Shown here one piece after another: positions 17,691 to 28,054 of a stretch of 60,000 bases of DNA. A program made the position numbers and the translations under genes. The stretch is from positions 82,501 to 142,500 of the forward strand of contig CAUYUJ010014002.1 in the NCBI GenBank assembly GCA_963575745.1. The letters run 5' to 3'. The stretch is from Prorocentrum cordatum (Eukaryota; Sar; Dinophyceae; Prorocentrales; Prorocentraceae). Position 1 is the stretch's first letter. Each line of letters begins with the position of its first letter. The notes under the pieces are model-generated. The model was not told the origin of the DNA and made no database searches. It was given only the letters and a program-made list of their open reading frames with translations.

Positions 17691-19050
17691 GCCGTCGTGA
17701 ACAACTCACGACGGGAGGTTTTTGACACTTTTTTCGTCCTCGGGGGGGCCCTCAACGGGCCTCGAGACCGTCAAACCACGACTCGAGATGAGACACTGGG
17801 GTCCCCGGGGGGATCGACGTTAGGACCAGATTCCGACGTCGGGCTTCTGGATTCCCTGGCACCCGCGCGTCGTGGCCGAACATCAGGGCGAAGGTTCTCT
17901 GCAGTGCTACAGTAGGGGTCTTGAAGAAGGAACCCTTCTCGTTGGGGAGGGGCTCCGCGTTCCTTAAGTGTTTCGCAGCTTGCCTCATGTTTTCCTCATG
18001 TTTTCGATCGGAAATCGAAGTTTAACTCCTGGGAAAAAGGGGCCTCGTTCCTTATTTTGGGTTCCTTAGGTCAAGCCCCCGACTGTAGGCATCTCCTGGC
18101 CTCCTGGGGGGGGGGTCGGGCGCGCTGGGCGCTTCCCCGGAGGTCCTTCTGGCGTGCGGCTGTGGTCCGGCAGCCGCGCCTCGTCGAGAGCGTCCCGGGG
18201 GGGTGCGTGGGGCGCCCCGATCGGCCGCCAGAGGCCCAGGCTGTGGGCCGCAGCCCAGACCTCGCGTCGTGAGAAATCACGGTTGTGAGTGCGAGTTGTT
18301 GTTTTCATTTGTTTTTCTTCGTTTTTCTTGCATTCGCATACACACATATATATATATATGTACAGCCGCATCAAGCAATCAAGACCCCCCCCCTCTCCGG
18401 CGAAAGTACAACGCACCTGACACCCCAGAAGCGTTACCCTGGCACTTCGCACCTTGGTGTGAACGCAGACGAGTCTGCTCGCCGAAACAAGCAAACCGCC
18501 TCAGACATTCTCGCAATATGGTTTCCTTGTGGTTCTGAAGCGCCTCGCCCGAGACATCTTCAGAAACTGCTCTGGACGCAGACGAGTCTGCGTCAGGTCG
18601 GTCTGGGCGAGAACTGGAGTCTCGCGTCTTCCCAGCGCCCGGCCTTCCCAGCAGGGGTCCTCTTCCTCTTCCTCTTCGTCCATCTCAGGGGTCCTCCTCC
18701 TATTCCTCCTCATCAGGGGGCCTCCTCCCCTTCCTCCTCCTCCCCCCCCTCGTAGCCATTTTTGTTCTTATTCGCCATTGCGGATCAAGCCGGGGGCCAA
18801 GGCCTCAGTCAATAGGCTTTGGCCCAGCTAAACAGAAACAATCCTCCTGCTCCTCCTCCTCAAGACTCCCTTATGGCACGGCACCAACGCGAACAACGTC
18901 AATAATACCAGCGATGAAAATTATATCTAGAACAACAGGCCAATAACAGCAACACCAACAACAACATGAACATTACCAACAAAAACAACATTAAGTCCCA
19001 CGCAAGGGAGAGCCCAGCTTTGAAAAGGAGCCGCCCTTGCCTACGATGGG
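17691..19050. other. Intron 17302-19787, mostly unrecognised
   Basis: A diverged copy of the GGGCCCTCAACGGGCCTCGAG repeat at 17720-17880. (TA)n at 18346-18361. A TCC-rich part at 18650-18750. A 12-base match to the dinoflagellate spliced leader core at 18751-18762. Nothing coding seen. Confidence 0.45.
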
Positions 19051-19054
19051 GGGC

Positions 19055-19613
19055 GAATCATTTTGGCGGTGCGAGTGCTAAGATAACGCGCCGTGCGTGG
19101 CGGGGGCGATATCCTCGGATGCACACTACCCCACACGACGGCCGGGAAAAAACAATTTTTCGATAGGGGTGGTAATACTAAGCGATGATGAAGAACATTA
19201 GGAAAAGGAGGGAGGGAGGAAAGAAGCAGGGGAACCCGTCTGTATTTACGCATTATTATTATTAACACTACTCTTATCTTATCTTATATTATCTTATCTT
19301 ACCTTATCATATATTATCTTATATTATCTTATATTGTCGTATCTGATCTTATCTAATCTTATCTTATATTATCTTATATTATCTTATCTTATCTTATTAT
19401 TATTACTAGTGTTATTATTATCATTATTGTTTGTGTCTGATTCTTAGCTGTATTACTATTATGAGTATTGATCTGATTGTACTTCTTGTTGTAATTACTT
19501 TGGCGGGTGCGGTGCTAAGAAAACGCGCCGTGCGTGGCGGGGGGCGAGATCCTCGGATGCACTACCCCACACAACGGCCGGGAAAAACAATGTTTCAACG
19601 TGGGTTGTAATAC
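19055..19613 (+). repeat. Direct repeat pair Q with AT-rich TTATC satellite between
   Basis: Q at 19055-19175 and 19497-19613 (ACGCGCCGTGCGTGGCGGGG, CTACCCCACACGACGGCCGG). Between them (CTTAT)n/TTATC repeats at 19271-19397 and TTATTA-rich sequence, unusually AT-rich for this window. Confidence 0.75.
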
Positions 19614-19787
19614 AAATCGCATAGGACAAGGATCATGAAGATAATGAGACAACTGTGTTAGCATTACCATTATTATTATTCTTCGCATTCTTATTCTTAT
19701 TCTTCTTACTATTATTCTAATTATACTTATGATTTTCCTTATTAGCATTCTGATTCTTATTCGGACTAAGATGCGTTCCGAGCCCAG

Positions 19788-19984
19788 CCCCGGCCCGCCT
19801 CGGCGCGCCCCCCGCCGCCGTGGAGCTCGTCTGCCCCTTCCTGCTCGCGTCCTGGGCCGCCGGCGCGGCCGCCCGCGCGAGGCGGACGGAGGGCGCCGCG
19901 CTGCGGGAGGCCCGGGCGCTGGCGCAGGCAGGGGGGGCCCTCCCCCTGTGGCGCGCTGCGGAGAAGCACCGGGCGCGCTCCAAG
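19788..19984 (+). CDS. Gene 1 exon: hydrophobic and arginine-rich segment
   Basis: Starts with two bases after CGAGCCCAG. Reads PARLGAPPAAVELVCPFLLA, then SWAAGAAARARRTEGAALRE and ALAQAGGALPLWRAAEKHRA. Ends TCCAAG before GCTCGC (GC donor), phase 0; a GT donor nine bases later also keeps frame. Codons almost all end in G/C. Confidence 0.7.
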
Positions 19985-19997
19985 GCTCGCAGAGTGC

Positions 19998-20220
19998 CTA
20001 TCTTCCGAATCCCTTTATGGATCGTCCCCCGGGTCCGGCTTTTTTGTGAGGTGCCTTTTTTTGCATCTGGGGGGGGGGTCCGGTTTATTTTGGGCGTTCT
20101 CTTTGGATTGGAGCTCTGGGGGTCCGGTTTAGCAAGAAGAGGGGGGTCCGGAATATCAGGTCGCATTTGGAGGGGGGTCCGGTTTTGAAGGGGGGGTCGA
20201 TTAACAAGGGATTTAGAGCA
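19998..20220 (-). repeat. H-family element, copy 2 (inverse orientation)
   Basis: CCGAATCCCTTTATGGATCG at the left, GGTCGATTAACAAGGGATTT at the right. Starts 13 bp after an exon end. Confidence 0.75.
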
Positions 20221-20339
20221 CTCGCAAACGTCAGGAAAAACAATTTCTGGAGCCGGTTTCTTTATTGCTGGGGGTATGACGGGCGTCGTGGCCCCCGCTC
20301 CCCCCCCCCATGACGCCCGTCATCGCCGAACATAAAGAA

Positions 20340-20440
20340 ACGCGCTCCTGCCTTTGTGTAAGATCTCGTGAAGCCCCTGCGGCGCATCCGGGCCACTTGC
20401 GAGCAGCTATTTTGCGAGCAGTGGGGCGCGCTTGTCCAAG
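20340..20440. repeat. Diverged CACTACTCGC-type element
   Basis: CCACTTGCGAGCAGC and TTGCGAGCAGTGG are related to the foldback at 3481-3625. Another fragment at 20775-20845. Confidence 0.4.
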
Positions 20441-20441
20441 G

Positions 20442-20556
20442 AAGAAAACCACGTAAGCATGAACTTCTGGCGCTCCGCGCGGATTTCTTGGATCCGCGCC
20501 TGGACCCCCTGGCGGCGCCTCCGGCGCCGCCCCTGGCGCGCTCCGCGCGCCAGGTT
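20442..20556 (+). repeat. FB1 element, copy 5, truncated
   Basis: AAAACCACGTAAGCATGAAC, GCGCTCCGCGCGGATTTCTT, CCCTGGCGGCGCCTCCGG, then cut at GCGCGCCAGG. Family A sequence follows. Confidence 0.65.
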
Positions 20557-20579
20557 TTGTCCCTCTACAGGAGGGCTTG

Positions 20580-20741
20580 TTAAGTCGGGCTTGTCCCTCT
20601 ACAGGAGGTATCTATTCCCAAATAGGCAACAACATAGTATGGGGACGATTTTGTTGATCATGCTTGTGTTTTTGTTTGAATATTTTTGGGGTATCTTTTT
20701 TTCGCCCAAGAACCGCCTGTAGGGGGACATGCCCGACCTAA
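20580..20741 (+). mobile_element. Family A element A4
   Basis: TTAAGTCGGGCTTGTCCCTC ... CCTGTAGGGGGACATGCCC, GACCTAA. A second left tip (TTGTCCCTCTACAGGAGGGC) precedes it at 20556-20578, so part of another copy lies upstream. Confidence 0.85.
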
Positions 20742-20849
20742 CGCAAATGTTCGAAGCACATGATTTGGTCGCCTCGATGTATGATGTCGTGAAGCCCCCG
20801 GGGCGGATCGAGGCCCTATACGAGTAGCTAGAGACTGCGAGCACTGTCG

Positions 20850-21012
20850 GATCGGGCATGTCCTCCTACAGGGGGCGTTTGGACGAAGAATAAGCCATAG
20901 TCTCACAATGCTCAACAACGGCCAACACATACTCAACAAAGTCGTCCCCCGACTTTTTTCTGGCTGGACTATTTTTGGAAGATGCCTTCTGTAGAGGGGC
21001 AGGCCTGACTGA
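20850..21012 (-). mobile_element. Family A element A5, minus orientation
   Basis: ATCGGGCATGTCCTCCTACA at the left and TCTGTAGAGGGGCAGGCC at the right. Internal order (GACGAAG ... GTCGTCCCCCGAC) is the inverse of the other copies. Confidence 0.75.
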
Positions 21013-21151
21013 AACAAAAAGAGTACTGGAGCGCGCCTGCCTCTAGACCACGTCAGTGGAGGGCAGGCTCCTGGGGGGGGGGGCGCACCGAGCTCGGATC
21101 GCTCACTCTCGGGCCATCGCAGACATGGATCAAGGGGGCGTGGACTGCCCG

Positions 21152-21300
21152 TATCGTTTAACCGATCCCCGTCCCCATGCTCATCCCCTTCGAGACCCCT
21201 ACCAGATTACCACCCCCGTTGGGGATACACCCCTCGAAACCCGAAGGGAACGACCCATATCCCCATTTGGGGGGGTGGGGATGGGGATCGCTTGCTCAGA
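21152..21300 (+). repeat. FB2 element, copy 2 (short)
   Basis: GTATCGTTTAACCGATCCCC ... GTTGGGGATACACCCC ... GGGATGGGGATCG, ending TTGCTCAG. Confidence 0.75.
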
Positions 21301-21304
21301 CTGG

Positions 21305-21470
21305 CGGCGGGTCCCGCTTCCATGGGACATCGCGGATCTCCGCCGCCGAGCGAGGCGGCACCGGCCTCATTTTTGGGGAGCGCCCCCCCCCCCCCCCGAT
21401 CCGTGGCTCTGGCGACCGCGCGCCAGATCCGTGGACGGCCCATCCATGTCTGGCGCGCCCCCGACGCTCG
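21305..21470 (+). repeat. K-family foldback, copy 1
   Basis: CTTCCATGGGACATCGCGG, CCGCCGCCGAGC, TTTTGGGGAGCGCCC, GCGACCGCGCGCCAGATCC. Second copy at 53808-53945. Confidence 0.6.
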
Positions 21471-21794
21471 CCGCTGCCAGTGGGGGACTGCCGGCCCGCC
21501 CCGCCCAGGAGCGCGCGGCCTCGCCCTCCGGCGGGGGGGGCCGCTCGGCCGACGAGGCATCGCCGGTCGCGGCTCGACGTGTTTCCACCCCGCCCCGAGC
21601 CGGCCCCCCCCCCCCCCTGACGTTGCCCCCTCATCTCAGAGGCGACGATGGGAGCGAATGGCCCAGGGGAGAGCAATCCATGTATTCAGGGGCGCCGATG
21701 ATCTAGGTCTTCGACGGGGCTCCCGGGCGAATACTGTATTTGTAGTGCCCGCCCTTGGGCTACTCGCCCTTGTCGTCGCCACCGATCATCGGTC

Positions 21795-22000
21795 GGGGAA
21801 ACGTAAGGCTCGAGCAAGCCGGAACTCGGGTCTGCCGGCGTTTTCTTCGACGGGCGCGTCCCGGATTTTGGTGGTCCGGTTTTCGTGGGACGTTTGCAGC
21901 AGGGGTTCGCGTCAAATTTCGGATTGGGTTTTGTCATTTTCACGATGGCCCCGTCAGGCCAACCCGGGTCCCCCCGTGCCCAAGTCTTACGTCTCCCCGA
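21795..22000 (+). repeat. FB3 element, copy 1
   Basis: Ends GGGGAAACGTAAGGCTCG and CAAGTCTTACGTCTCCCC are inverse. Internal TCGCGTCAAATTTCGGATTG. About 205 bp; copies at 40166 and 58506. Confidence 0.8.
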
Positions 22001-22117
22001 GTCAGGGCGTGCACAGGTCGAGCGCCGCCAAGTTCTGCGGGCGCCTCCTCGGCCGAGGGAGAGGGGCGCCTCTGAGCCTCGAGAGAGCAGATTCACAGAT
22101 ATCTCCGACGGTCTGTG

Positions 22118-22375
22118 TTCTCCTCCTCCTCCTCCTCCTCCTCCTCCTCCTCCTGTCCTCCTCCTCCGCTTCCTCCTCCTGTCCTCCTCCTCCTCCTCCT
22201 CCTCCTGTCCTCCTCCTACTCCTCCTCCTCCTCCTCCTCCTGTCCTCCTCCTCTTCCTCCTGTCCTCCTCCTCCGCTTCCTCCTCCTGTCCTCCTCCTCC
22301 TCCTCCTGTCCTCCTCCTCCTCCTCCTCCTCCTCCTCCTGTCCTCCTCCTCCTCCAGTCCTCCTCCTCCTCCTCC
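22118..22375 (+). repeat. (TCC)n tract with TCCTGTCC variants
   Basis: Long pyrimidine tract. Every frame is open and low complexity. Confidence 0.9.
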
Positions 22376-22515
22376 TTGGTTTCCATGCGGACGTTTCTCC
22401 ATGGGTGTCGGCCCTCGCGGGCCGTGTTTCTCGGCCTCAAAAGTGGTTGCGGGGCGAACAAAACTGGCCCCCGGGAAGCTGCTGGGACCTCTGTGGCTGC
22501 GGTTTGAAATAAGTC

Positions 22516-22671
22516 TTAAGTCGGGCGTGTCCCTCCAGAGGAGGGATATTCCAGAATAGTAAAAAATAGTCGGGGGACGATGTTGCTGGTATTTTCTATC
22601 CATTCTTGAACATGTGTTGATTAGTTTTTATTGTTCGTCAACCCCCCTGTAGGAGGACATGCACGACCTAA
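22516..22671 (+). mobile_element. Family A element A6
   Basis: TTAAGTCGGGCGTGTCCCTC ... CCTGTAGGAGGACATGCACG, ACCTAA. No clear flank repeat. Confidence 0.8.
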
Positions 22672-23095
22672 ACCTAGGATTGGTCCAGGGGCCAAGTTTC
22701 GACCCCCTTGGCACCCACACATCTGGCGCCTCGACTCAGTCGAGTCGGCTGGTTTGTCGCAGGTTTTGGCCTCCGGATGCTGCTTTCGGGCGTCGGGGCT
22801 GTCCACAGATAGCTCGGGACGAAAGCCTGGCCGAGGAGGGGTCGACGCTTCCCGCACGTATCCAAGGGCCATGCGTCGAGCCAGTCGAAGCGCCGGATGT
22901 CCGGGGATGTGAGGCGTCCTCGAGGTTTTTCTTTTTTGTTCGTCAGGATGAGAAGCTGGTCCTAATGCGTGCCCTGGGGTGCAGGCCTTGCTTCCCCGAG
23001 GACCCCTCTCCCTCATGCTAAGCTTCCGCGCATCCGCTGCAAGTTCGGTGTCTGGCTGTCCGAAGGCCAGAGGGGAAGCCATGGTCATACCGAAG
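22672..23095. other. Intron part with possible micro-exon at 22947-22978
   Basis: A strong pyrimidine tract (TTTTTCTTTTTTGTTCGTCAG) precedes DEKLVLMRAL in an open frame. Including it breaks the phase of the neighbouring exons, so it is only noted. Confidence 0.25.
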
Positions 23096-23212
23096 CCCTT
23101 ACCTCACTTTCGCCTTCTTGGGCCTCTGGGGGTCCCTGTCGCCTCGATGGGATTCGCTTCGGGGTACTGGCCAGGACGCATGCCCAGGGAGGTCTGTGGA
23201 GTCGCGTTTTTG
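23096..23212 (+). repeat. D-family fragment just before an exon
   Basis: TTGGGCCTCTGGGGGTCCC, GATTCGCTTCGGGGTACTGG, CCCAGGGAGGTCTGTGGAG. Confidence 0.5.
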
Positions 23213-23226
23213 TTGCATCCCGGAAG

Positions 23227-24021
23227 AAAGTGATCGCGATCGTCCGGAACACGGTGCCGATATTCGTGTGCTTCTTGATCGGCAAGTACTACATGGACCA
23301 CTCTTTCGTGATGGCCTCGACGTTATCTTTGCTGATGACGCGCGCTCCCGGGGAGGTAACAGACCGCAACGTCCAGCGACTGATCGGGGTAGCTCTCGCA
23401 GGCGCACTCCCGCTGTGCATAGTATGGTTGCTGACCACGTGCCCGCTCACGCAGTGCGGAACTGGGCTGCGGACGGCTTGTCAGGGTCTCTCGCTCTGGC
23501 TCTTCGTGTCGCTCTTCGCCTACATCGGCCTGTCTGGCACGCAATGGAGCTACCCGGCTTCGCTCATTGCTGGCTTGGGCGTGGTGCCGTTGATGAAGAC
23601 TTGTCCCAATATCACCGGGGAGAGTGCCCTCCACCAAGACGAGATAACCAGGGAGGTCGTGTTCGCGCTCATCGTCCAGATGGCCGTCGACACCGTACTG
23701 ATGTGGGGCCGAACGCCGTCGATCAGTGCCGAGACACTGTTCGGAGGGCTCGCCGAGCTCCTCCTGCAGAAGTACAGCCGCCTCTCTGCCGGGGACCCCG
23801 CCGCTGTCAGCAAGGAGTCCCTGGCAGAGCTCGAGCGCAGGCTTCCCGAATACAGAGACCTGCTGAAGGCGCTGGATCCTAAGACGGGCCTCCTGCCCCG
23901 CGAAGGTGCGGCCTTCCACTTCCGCTGCCACGAGCTCGCGGCAGAGTGCATCAGCAGCCTCCTCTTCAGCCTGAAGCTCATCAACATGGCGGTCAGCGAC
24001 CGCGAGTCGGACGTCGACGGA
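23227..24021 (+). CDS. Gene 1 main exon: FUSC-type membrane domain and following helical region
   Basis: 265 codons from AAA after CCCGGAAG. A membrane block opens it: VRNTVPIFVCFLIGKYYMD, SFVMASTLSLLMTR, then the loop RNVQRLIGVALAGALPLCIV. LSLWLFVSLFAYIGLSGTQW and YPASLIAGLGVVPLMKTC follow. Helices packed like this, with an arginine-bearing RLIGVALAG motif, are typical of FUSC/ArAE/ALMT proteins. A cytosolic part comes next (LFGGLAELLLQKYSRL, LAELERRLPEYRDLLKALD, CHELAAECISSLLFSLKLIN). Ends GACGGA before GAAATTG, the left tip of FB1 (GA donor, phase 0); a GT donor six bases later also fits. Confidence 0.85.
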
Positions 24022-24195
24022 GAAATTGTGGCACGCGCATAACCTTTCGGAGGCCCGCATGGATTTCTTGGATCGGCGCTGGACCCCTCCCCTGGCGTGC
24101 AGTGCGCGCCAGGTGCGGTCGGAGGCGCTTCCAGGGGGCCAGGGGACGATCCAAGAGATCCGCGCGGAGCTGCGACAGATGTGGCCAACACTGGT
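24022..24195 (+). repeat. FB1 element, copy 6, at an exon end
   Basis: CATAACCTTTCGGAGGCCCG, TGGATTTCTTGGATCGGCGC, GATCCGCGCGGAGCTGCG. Starts at the exon end as in introns 47-247 and 5137-5514. Confidence 0.7.
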
Positions 24196-24524
24196 AGGCG
24201 CAGAAAGTATGAAACTAGCTTCCTCAATACAAATTCCATATCAAGGAATCCTCAATGCAGACTCCTCACTGAGGATTCAGTGCGAAAGAATCCTCACGAA
24301 CGATTCTGTGTTACAAATTCCATACCGAGGACTCTTTGCCAGGGACTTCTTGACAAGGCCTGCCAACGTGTGCCCCACGATCATTTGTTGTTGTCTTACC
24401 TCCCTCTGAGCCCGCGCGGCCCTTGCGCACCCGGCGAAGCCCGGCGCCGGCGAGGGGTGTGCCCCCAGATCTCTTGCGGTAAGATCTCTCACCGTGCTTG
24501 CTGCGTGCGCCTGTTCCTTCCCAT

Positions 24525-24532
24525 CCTCCTTC

Positions 24533-24565
<33 letters not shown>

Positions 24566-24705
24566 ACCTCCTCCTCCTCCTCTTCCACCTCTTCCTCCTC
24601 CACCTCCGCCTCCTCCTCCTCCTCCATCCTCCTCTTCCTCCTCCTCCTCCATCTCCTCCTCCTCCTCCTCCTCCTCCTCCTCCTCCTCCTCCTCCTTCTC
24701 CTTCT
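24525..24705 (+). repeat. (TCC)n tract before exon
   Basis: Pyrimidine tract running to 8-10 bp before the acceptor ATCGAG at 24716. Confidence 0.9.
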
Positions 24706-24716
24706 CCATCATCGAG

Positions 24717-24872
24717 GACACCGACGTGGCAGCCCATGACCCGGTGCACGCCGACTGGCTGGTCGGCGTGCTGGCGGCGCCGGAGCCGCAGGCCGCGCTG
24801 CACGACACGCTGACCTTCATGAGGGCGGTCATCCCCGGACGCCTCGCGGCGCCCGCCCGGCCTCATCCCCGG
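24717..24872 (+). CDS. Gene 1 exon
   Basis: Phase 0 start after CATCGAG. Reads DTDVAAHDPVHADWLVGVLA, APEPQAALHDTLTFMRAVIP and a short ARPHPR tail before GTTCCA (GT donor, phase 0). G/C third positions throughout. Cytosolic C-terminal region. Confidence 0.68.
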
Positions 24873-24984
24873 GTTCCATCGCCGGAGTACAGTCGAGACC
24901 GAGGAGAAGGAGGAGGAGGAGGAGGAGGAGGAGCAGGAGGAGGAGGAGAGGGAAGAGGAGGGTAAGGATGGGTCCAGGCCTCCC

Positions 24985-25215
24985 AGGTGGGGTCGGAGGA
25001 TAGATGGGGTCGGAGTAGATCGCTCCGCATCGTCGGTGCAGCGGCGATGCGGCTCGATGTGGAGCCCGATTTGCGCCACGTCGACGTCGCCGATGCATCG
25101 CCCACGTCGACGGTGCATCATCGGTATATCGGCGATGTGTCGCCGATGCATCCCCGACGTATCGCCGATGCGTCGCGATCCCATGACCCCATCTACCCCG
25201 ACCCCATCTAGGCGG
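24985..25215 (+). repeat. E-family element, copy 2
   Basis: GGGGTCGGAGTAGATCGCTC, GGCGATGCGGCTCGATGTGG, and inverse end CGCGATCCCATGACCCCATC. Confidence 0.7.
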
Positions 25216-25264
25216 CCTCTAATGGGCGACCTTCCCATGAGTACCCTTGCGTACGTGCCTCTCT

Positions 25265-27260
25265 GGCCCATCCTTGGCTGCTCTCGAGTTAAGGATATGT
25301 CGCTGGCAGTTTTAGGTCAAAGGGTGAGGATATTTCGCTGGCAGTTTTAAGCAAGAGGGTTGAGGATATTTCGCTGGCAGTTTTAGGCCAGGGGGTGAGG
25401 ACATTTCGCTGGCAGTTTTAAGCGAGGGGTGTGAGGATATGTCGCTGGCATTTTTAGGCCAGAGGGTTGCGGATATTTCGCTGGCAGTTTTGAGCCAGGG
25501 GGTGAGGATATTTCGCTGGTAATGTTTGGCCAGGGGTTTGAGGATCTCTGGCTGTCAGTCTTAAGTCAGGCGGTTGGGGATATTTCGCTGGCAGTTTTCA
25601 GGCTAGGGGGTGAGGATGTTGCGCTGGCAGTTTTGAGTCAGGGGGTTGAGGATAGTTCGCTGGCAGTTTTAGGCCAGGGGGCGAGGATATTTTGTTGGCA
25701 GCTTTAGGTCAGAGGGGCGAGGATATTTCGCTGGCAGTTTTAAGTTAGGGGGTTGAGGATATTTCGCTGGCAGTCTTAAGTCAGGGGTTGAGGATATTTA
25801 GCTGGCAGTTTTAGGCCAAGGGGGTGAGGATATTTCGCTGGCAGTTTTAAGTCAGGCGGGGGAGCATGTTTCGCTGGCAGTTGTAGGCCAGGGGGGCGAG
25901 GATATTGTTCAGTGAGTTTTTGGTCAAGGGTGTGAGGATATTTCGCTGGCAGTTTTAAGCGAGGGGTGTGAGGATATTTCGCTGGCAGTTTGAGGCCAGG
26001 GGGGTGATGATATTTCGCTGGCAGTTTTAGGCGAGGGGGTGATGACATTTCGCTGGTAAGTTAAGTCAGAGGGGCGAGGATATTTCGCTGGCAGTTTGAA
26101 GTCAGGGGGGTGAGGATATTTTGCTGGCAGTTTTAAGTCAGGGGGTGAGGATATATAGCTGGCAGCTTCAGGCCAAGGGGGTGAGGATATTTCGCTGCCA
26201 GTTTTAAGTCAGGCGGGTGAGGAATTTCGCTGGCAGTTGTAGGCCAGGGGGGCGAGGATATTGTTCAGTGAGTTGTTGGTCAAGGGTGTGGGGATATTTC
26301 GCTTGTAGTTTTAAGCGAGGGGTGTGAGGATGTTTCGCTGGCAGTTTGAGGCCAGGGTGGTGAGGATATTTCGCTGGCAGTTTTAGGCCAGGGGGTTGAG
26401 GATGCTTCGCTTTGGCAATTTTAAGTCAGGGGGTGAGGATATGTTGTTGACAGTTTTAGGCAGGGCGTGAGGATATTTCGCTGGCAGTTTTTCAACCAGG
26501 GGGTGAGGACATTTCGCTGGCAGTTTTAGGCCAGGGGGTGAGGATATTTCGCTGGCAGTTTTAAGCGGAGGGTGTTCGGATATTCACTGGTTAGGCCAGG
26601 GGGTGAGGATATTCCGCTGGCAGTTTTAGGCCAGCGGGTTGAGGATATTTTGCTGGCAGTTTTCGGCCAGGGGGGTGAGGACATTCGCTGGCAGTTTTAG
26701 GCCAGGGGGTGAGGACATTTCGCTGGCAGTTTTAGGCCAGGGGGTGAGGATATTTCGCTGGCAGTTTCAAGCGGAGGGTGTTCGGATATTCGCTGGTTAG
26801 GCCAGGGATTGAGGATGTTTCGCTGGCACCTTCAAGCGAAGGGGTTGAGGATATTTCGCTGGCAGGTTTAAGTCAGGGGATTGAGGATATTTCGCTTGCA
26901 GTTTTTTGGCCCTGGGGTGGGGATAGTTCGCTGACAGTTTTACGTCCAGGGGTGAGGCTATTTCGCTGGCAGTTTGAAGTCAGGGGGTTGAGGATATTTC
27001 GCTGGCAGTTTTAAGTCAGGGGGTGAGGATATTTAGCTGCCAGTTTTTTGGCCTTGGGGTGAGGATAGTTCGCTGACAGTTTCAAGTCAAGGTGTGAGGA
27101 TATTTCGCTGGCAATTTTAGGCCAGGGGCGTGACGATATTTCACTGGCCGCTTGAGACCAGGGGCGTGAGGGCATTTCGCTTGTAGTTTTAAGCGAGGGG
27201 TGTGAGGTTGTTGCGCTGGAAAGTTTAGCCCAGGGGGTGAGGATATTTCTCAGAGGTAAC
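25265..27260 (+). repeat. 2-kb minisatellite, 35-38-bp unit
   Basis: About fifty direct units of the form GGTGAGGATATTTCGCTGGC + AGTTTTAGGCCAGGG, with TTAAGTCAGGG variants. Lies wholly within the last intron of gene 1. Some higher-order repetition: the block near 25880-25990 recurs near 26240-26350 with the same GTTCAGTGAGTT variant. Confidence 0.95.
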
Positions 27261-27399
27261 CAAGCAGCACCATGTGCCACGCACGCACGGGCAGTCAGCC
27301 GAAGGCTACGCATCCAGCGCGGTGCTGCGCCCGTATATATGATCGCCCCTTGGCGTGGGGCTGGCGGTGGGCCAAGGGGGTAGCTGTCCGTTTTTTTTC

Positions 27400-27475
27400 C
27401 CCCCCATTTTCGGTTATGTGTTGTTTACTTATATTTTTCCGCAACTGCGCCTGTAGGGGGACATGCCCGACTTAA
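27400..27475 (+). mobile_element. Family A element A7, right end only
   Basis: CGCCTGTAGGGGGACATGCC, CGACTTAA. The left half is missing or replaced. Stands 29 bp before the last exon. Confidence 0.6.
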
Positions 27476-27504
27476 ATTTATCCGTATGTCCACCGCTTCC
27501 CGAG

Positions 27505-27627
27505 CCCTCGGAGGACGACCCCGCGGCAGCGGATATGGACGAGTCTTTCCGGCGCAGGGATCTCAAGCGCTCGTCCTCGATGTCGGCCTTTGGGGCCCGT
27601 TGCCGAGCCGAGCCCCGGGGACACTAA
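27505..27627 (+). CDS. Gene 1 terminal exon with stop
   Basis: After TTCCCGAG reads PSEDDPAAADMDESFRRRDL, then KRSSSMSAFGARCRAEPRGH and TAA (27625-27627). Acidic then basic/serine-rich (RRRDLKRSSSM resembles a basophilic kinase site), as in cytosolic tails. Phase 0 with the previous exon. Confidence 0.65.
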   Translation, partial: PSEDDPAAADMDESFRRRDLKRSSSMSAFGARCRAEPRGH

Positions 27628-28054
27628 GCAAGCTTGTCAGAATCTGAGCCGAAAAGCAGGCTCATTTCGTCCTCTGGGGCCCGTTGTCGAGCCCCAGGGA
27701 CGTCACAGAACAGCAGACCCGTGGCGAAAAAGCAGCCCTGGGGAAAGGGTCGGGCCGGGACTTCTGGGGGCCCCGCACTGCAGACTCAAGAAGTCGCTTG
27801 TCTGGGTCAGCGGCCTGCCACGCGGAGCCGCTTATCAGTGCCAGCGGGGGTGCACTATACACGGCCGTTCCACTGCCGACCCGCCCCTGGCGTGCACGGC
27901 TTCTCTCTTCGTTTGCGGCGCACGCGCGTAGGTGGCGCCCGATGCTGTCCTTATCTTGCCGCCGTCTGGTCCCCCTCTCAGGGCCACGGCCGCCTACTGG
28001 TGATCGGCCGCGGTATCGGGAGGCGAGGAGACGAGTAGGAGGACGAGGAGCAGG
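27628..28054. other. 3' region of gene 1
   Basis: GGGGCCCGTTGTCGAGCCCC at 27677-27696 echoes the end of the last exon. The minus strand is open through here. No polyadenylation signal of AATAAA type was seen, as usual in dinoflagellates. Confidence 0.4.

Larger units (their letters stand above)
1..27627 (+). other. Gene 1 span: FUSC / aromatic-acid-exporter-like membrane protein
   Basis: Overview of the first gene, 5'-incomplete. Fifteen exon segments (1-46, 248-478, 5012-5136, 5515-5790, 6335-6601, 6820-6940, 8404-8544, 9897-10050, 12659-12741, 16355-16537, 17160-17301, 19788-19984, 23227-24021, 24717-24872, 27505-27627) share strong G/C third-position bias. Their reading phases agree at every junction (0,0,2,2,2,0,0,1,0,0,1,0,0,0), giving about 1,010 codons and one stop. 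Family call rests on exon 23227-24021, whose helix pattern and arginine-rich loop are those of the FUSC/ArAE/ALMT-type exporters (inner or plasma-membrane efflux of organic anions). Inferred introns are GT-AG (7), GA-AG (6) and GC-AG (1), donors known from dinoflagellates. Exon edges are my inference, since no transcript was available. Confidence 0.7.

Noticed and set aside
21292-22512. 406-codon open frame
   Set aside because: Crosses K, FB3 and a TCC tract; composition only.
25265-27260. Regularly spaced repeats resembling a CRISPR array
   Set aside because: The 35-38-bp units are contiguous, with no unique spacers, and the context is an intron of a eukaryotic gene.
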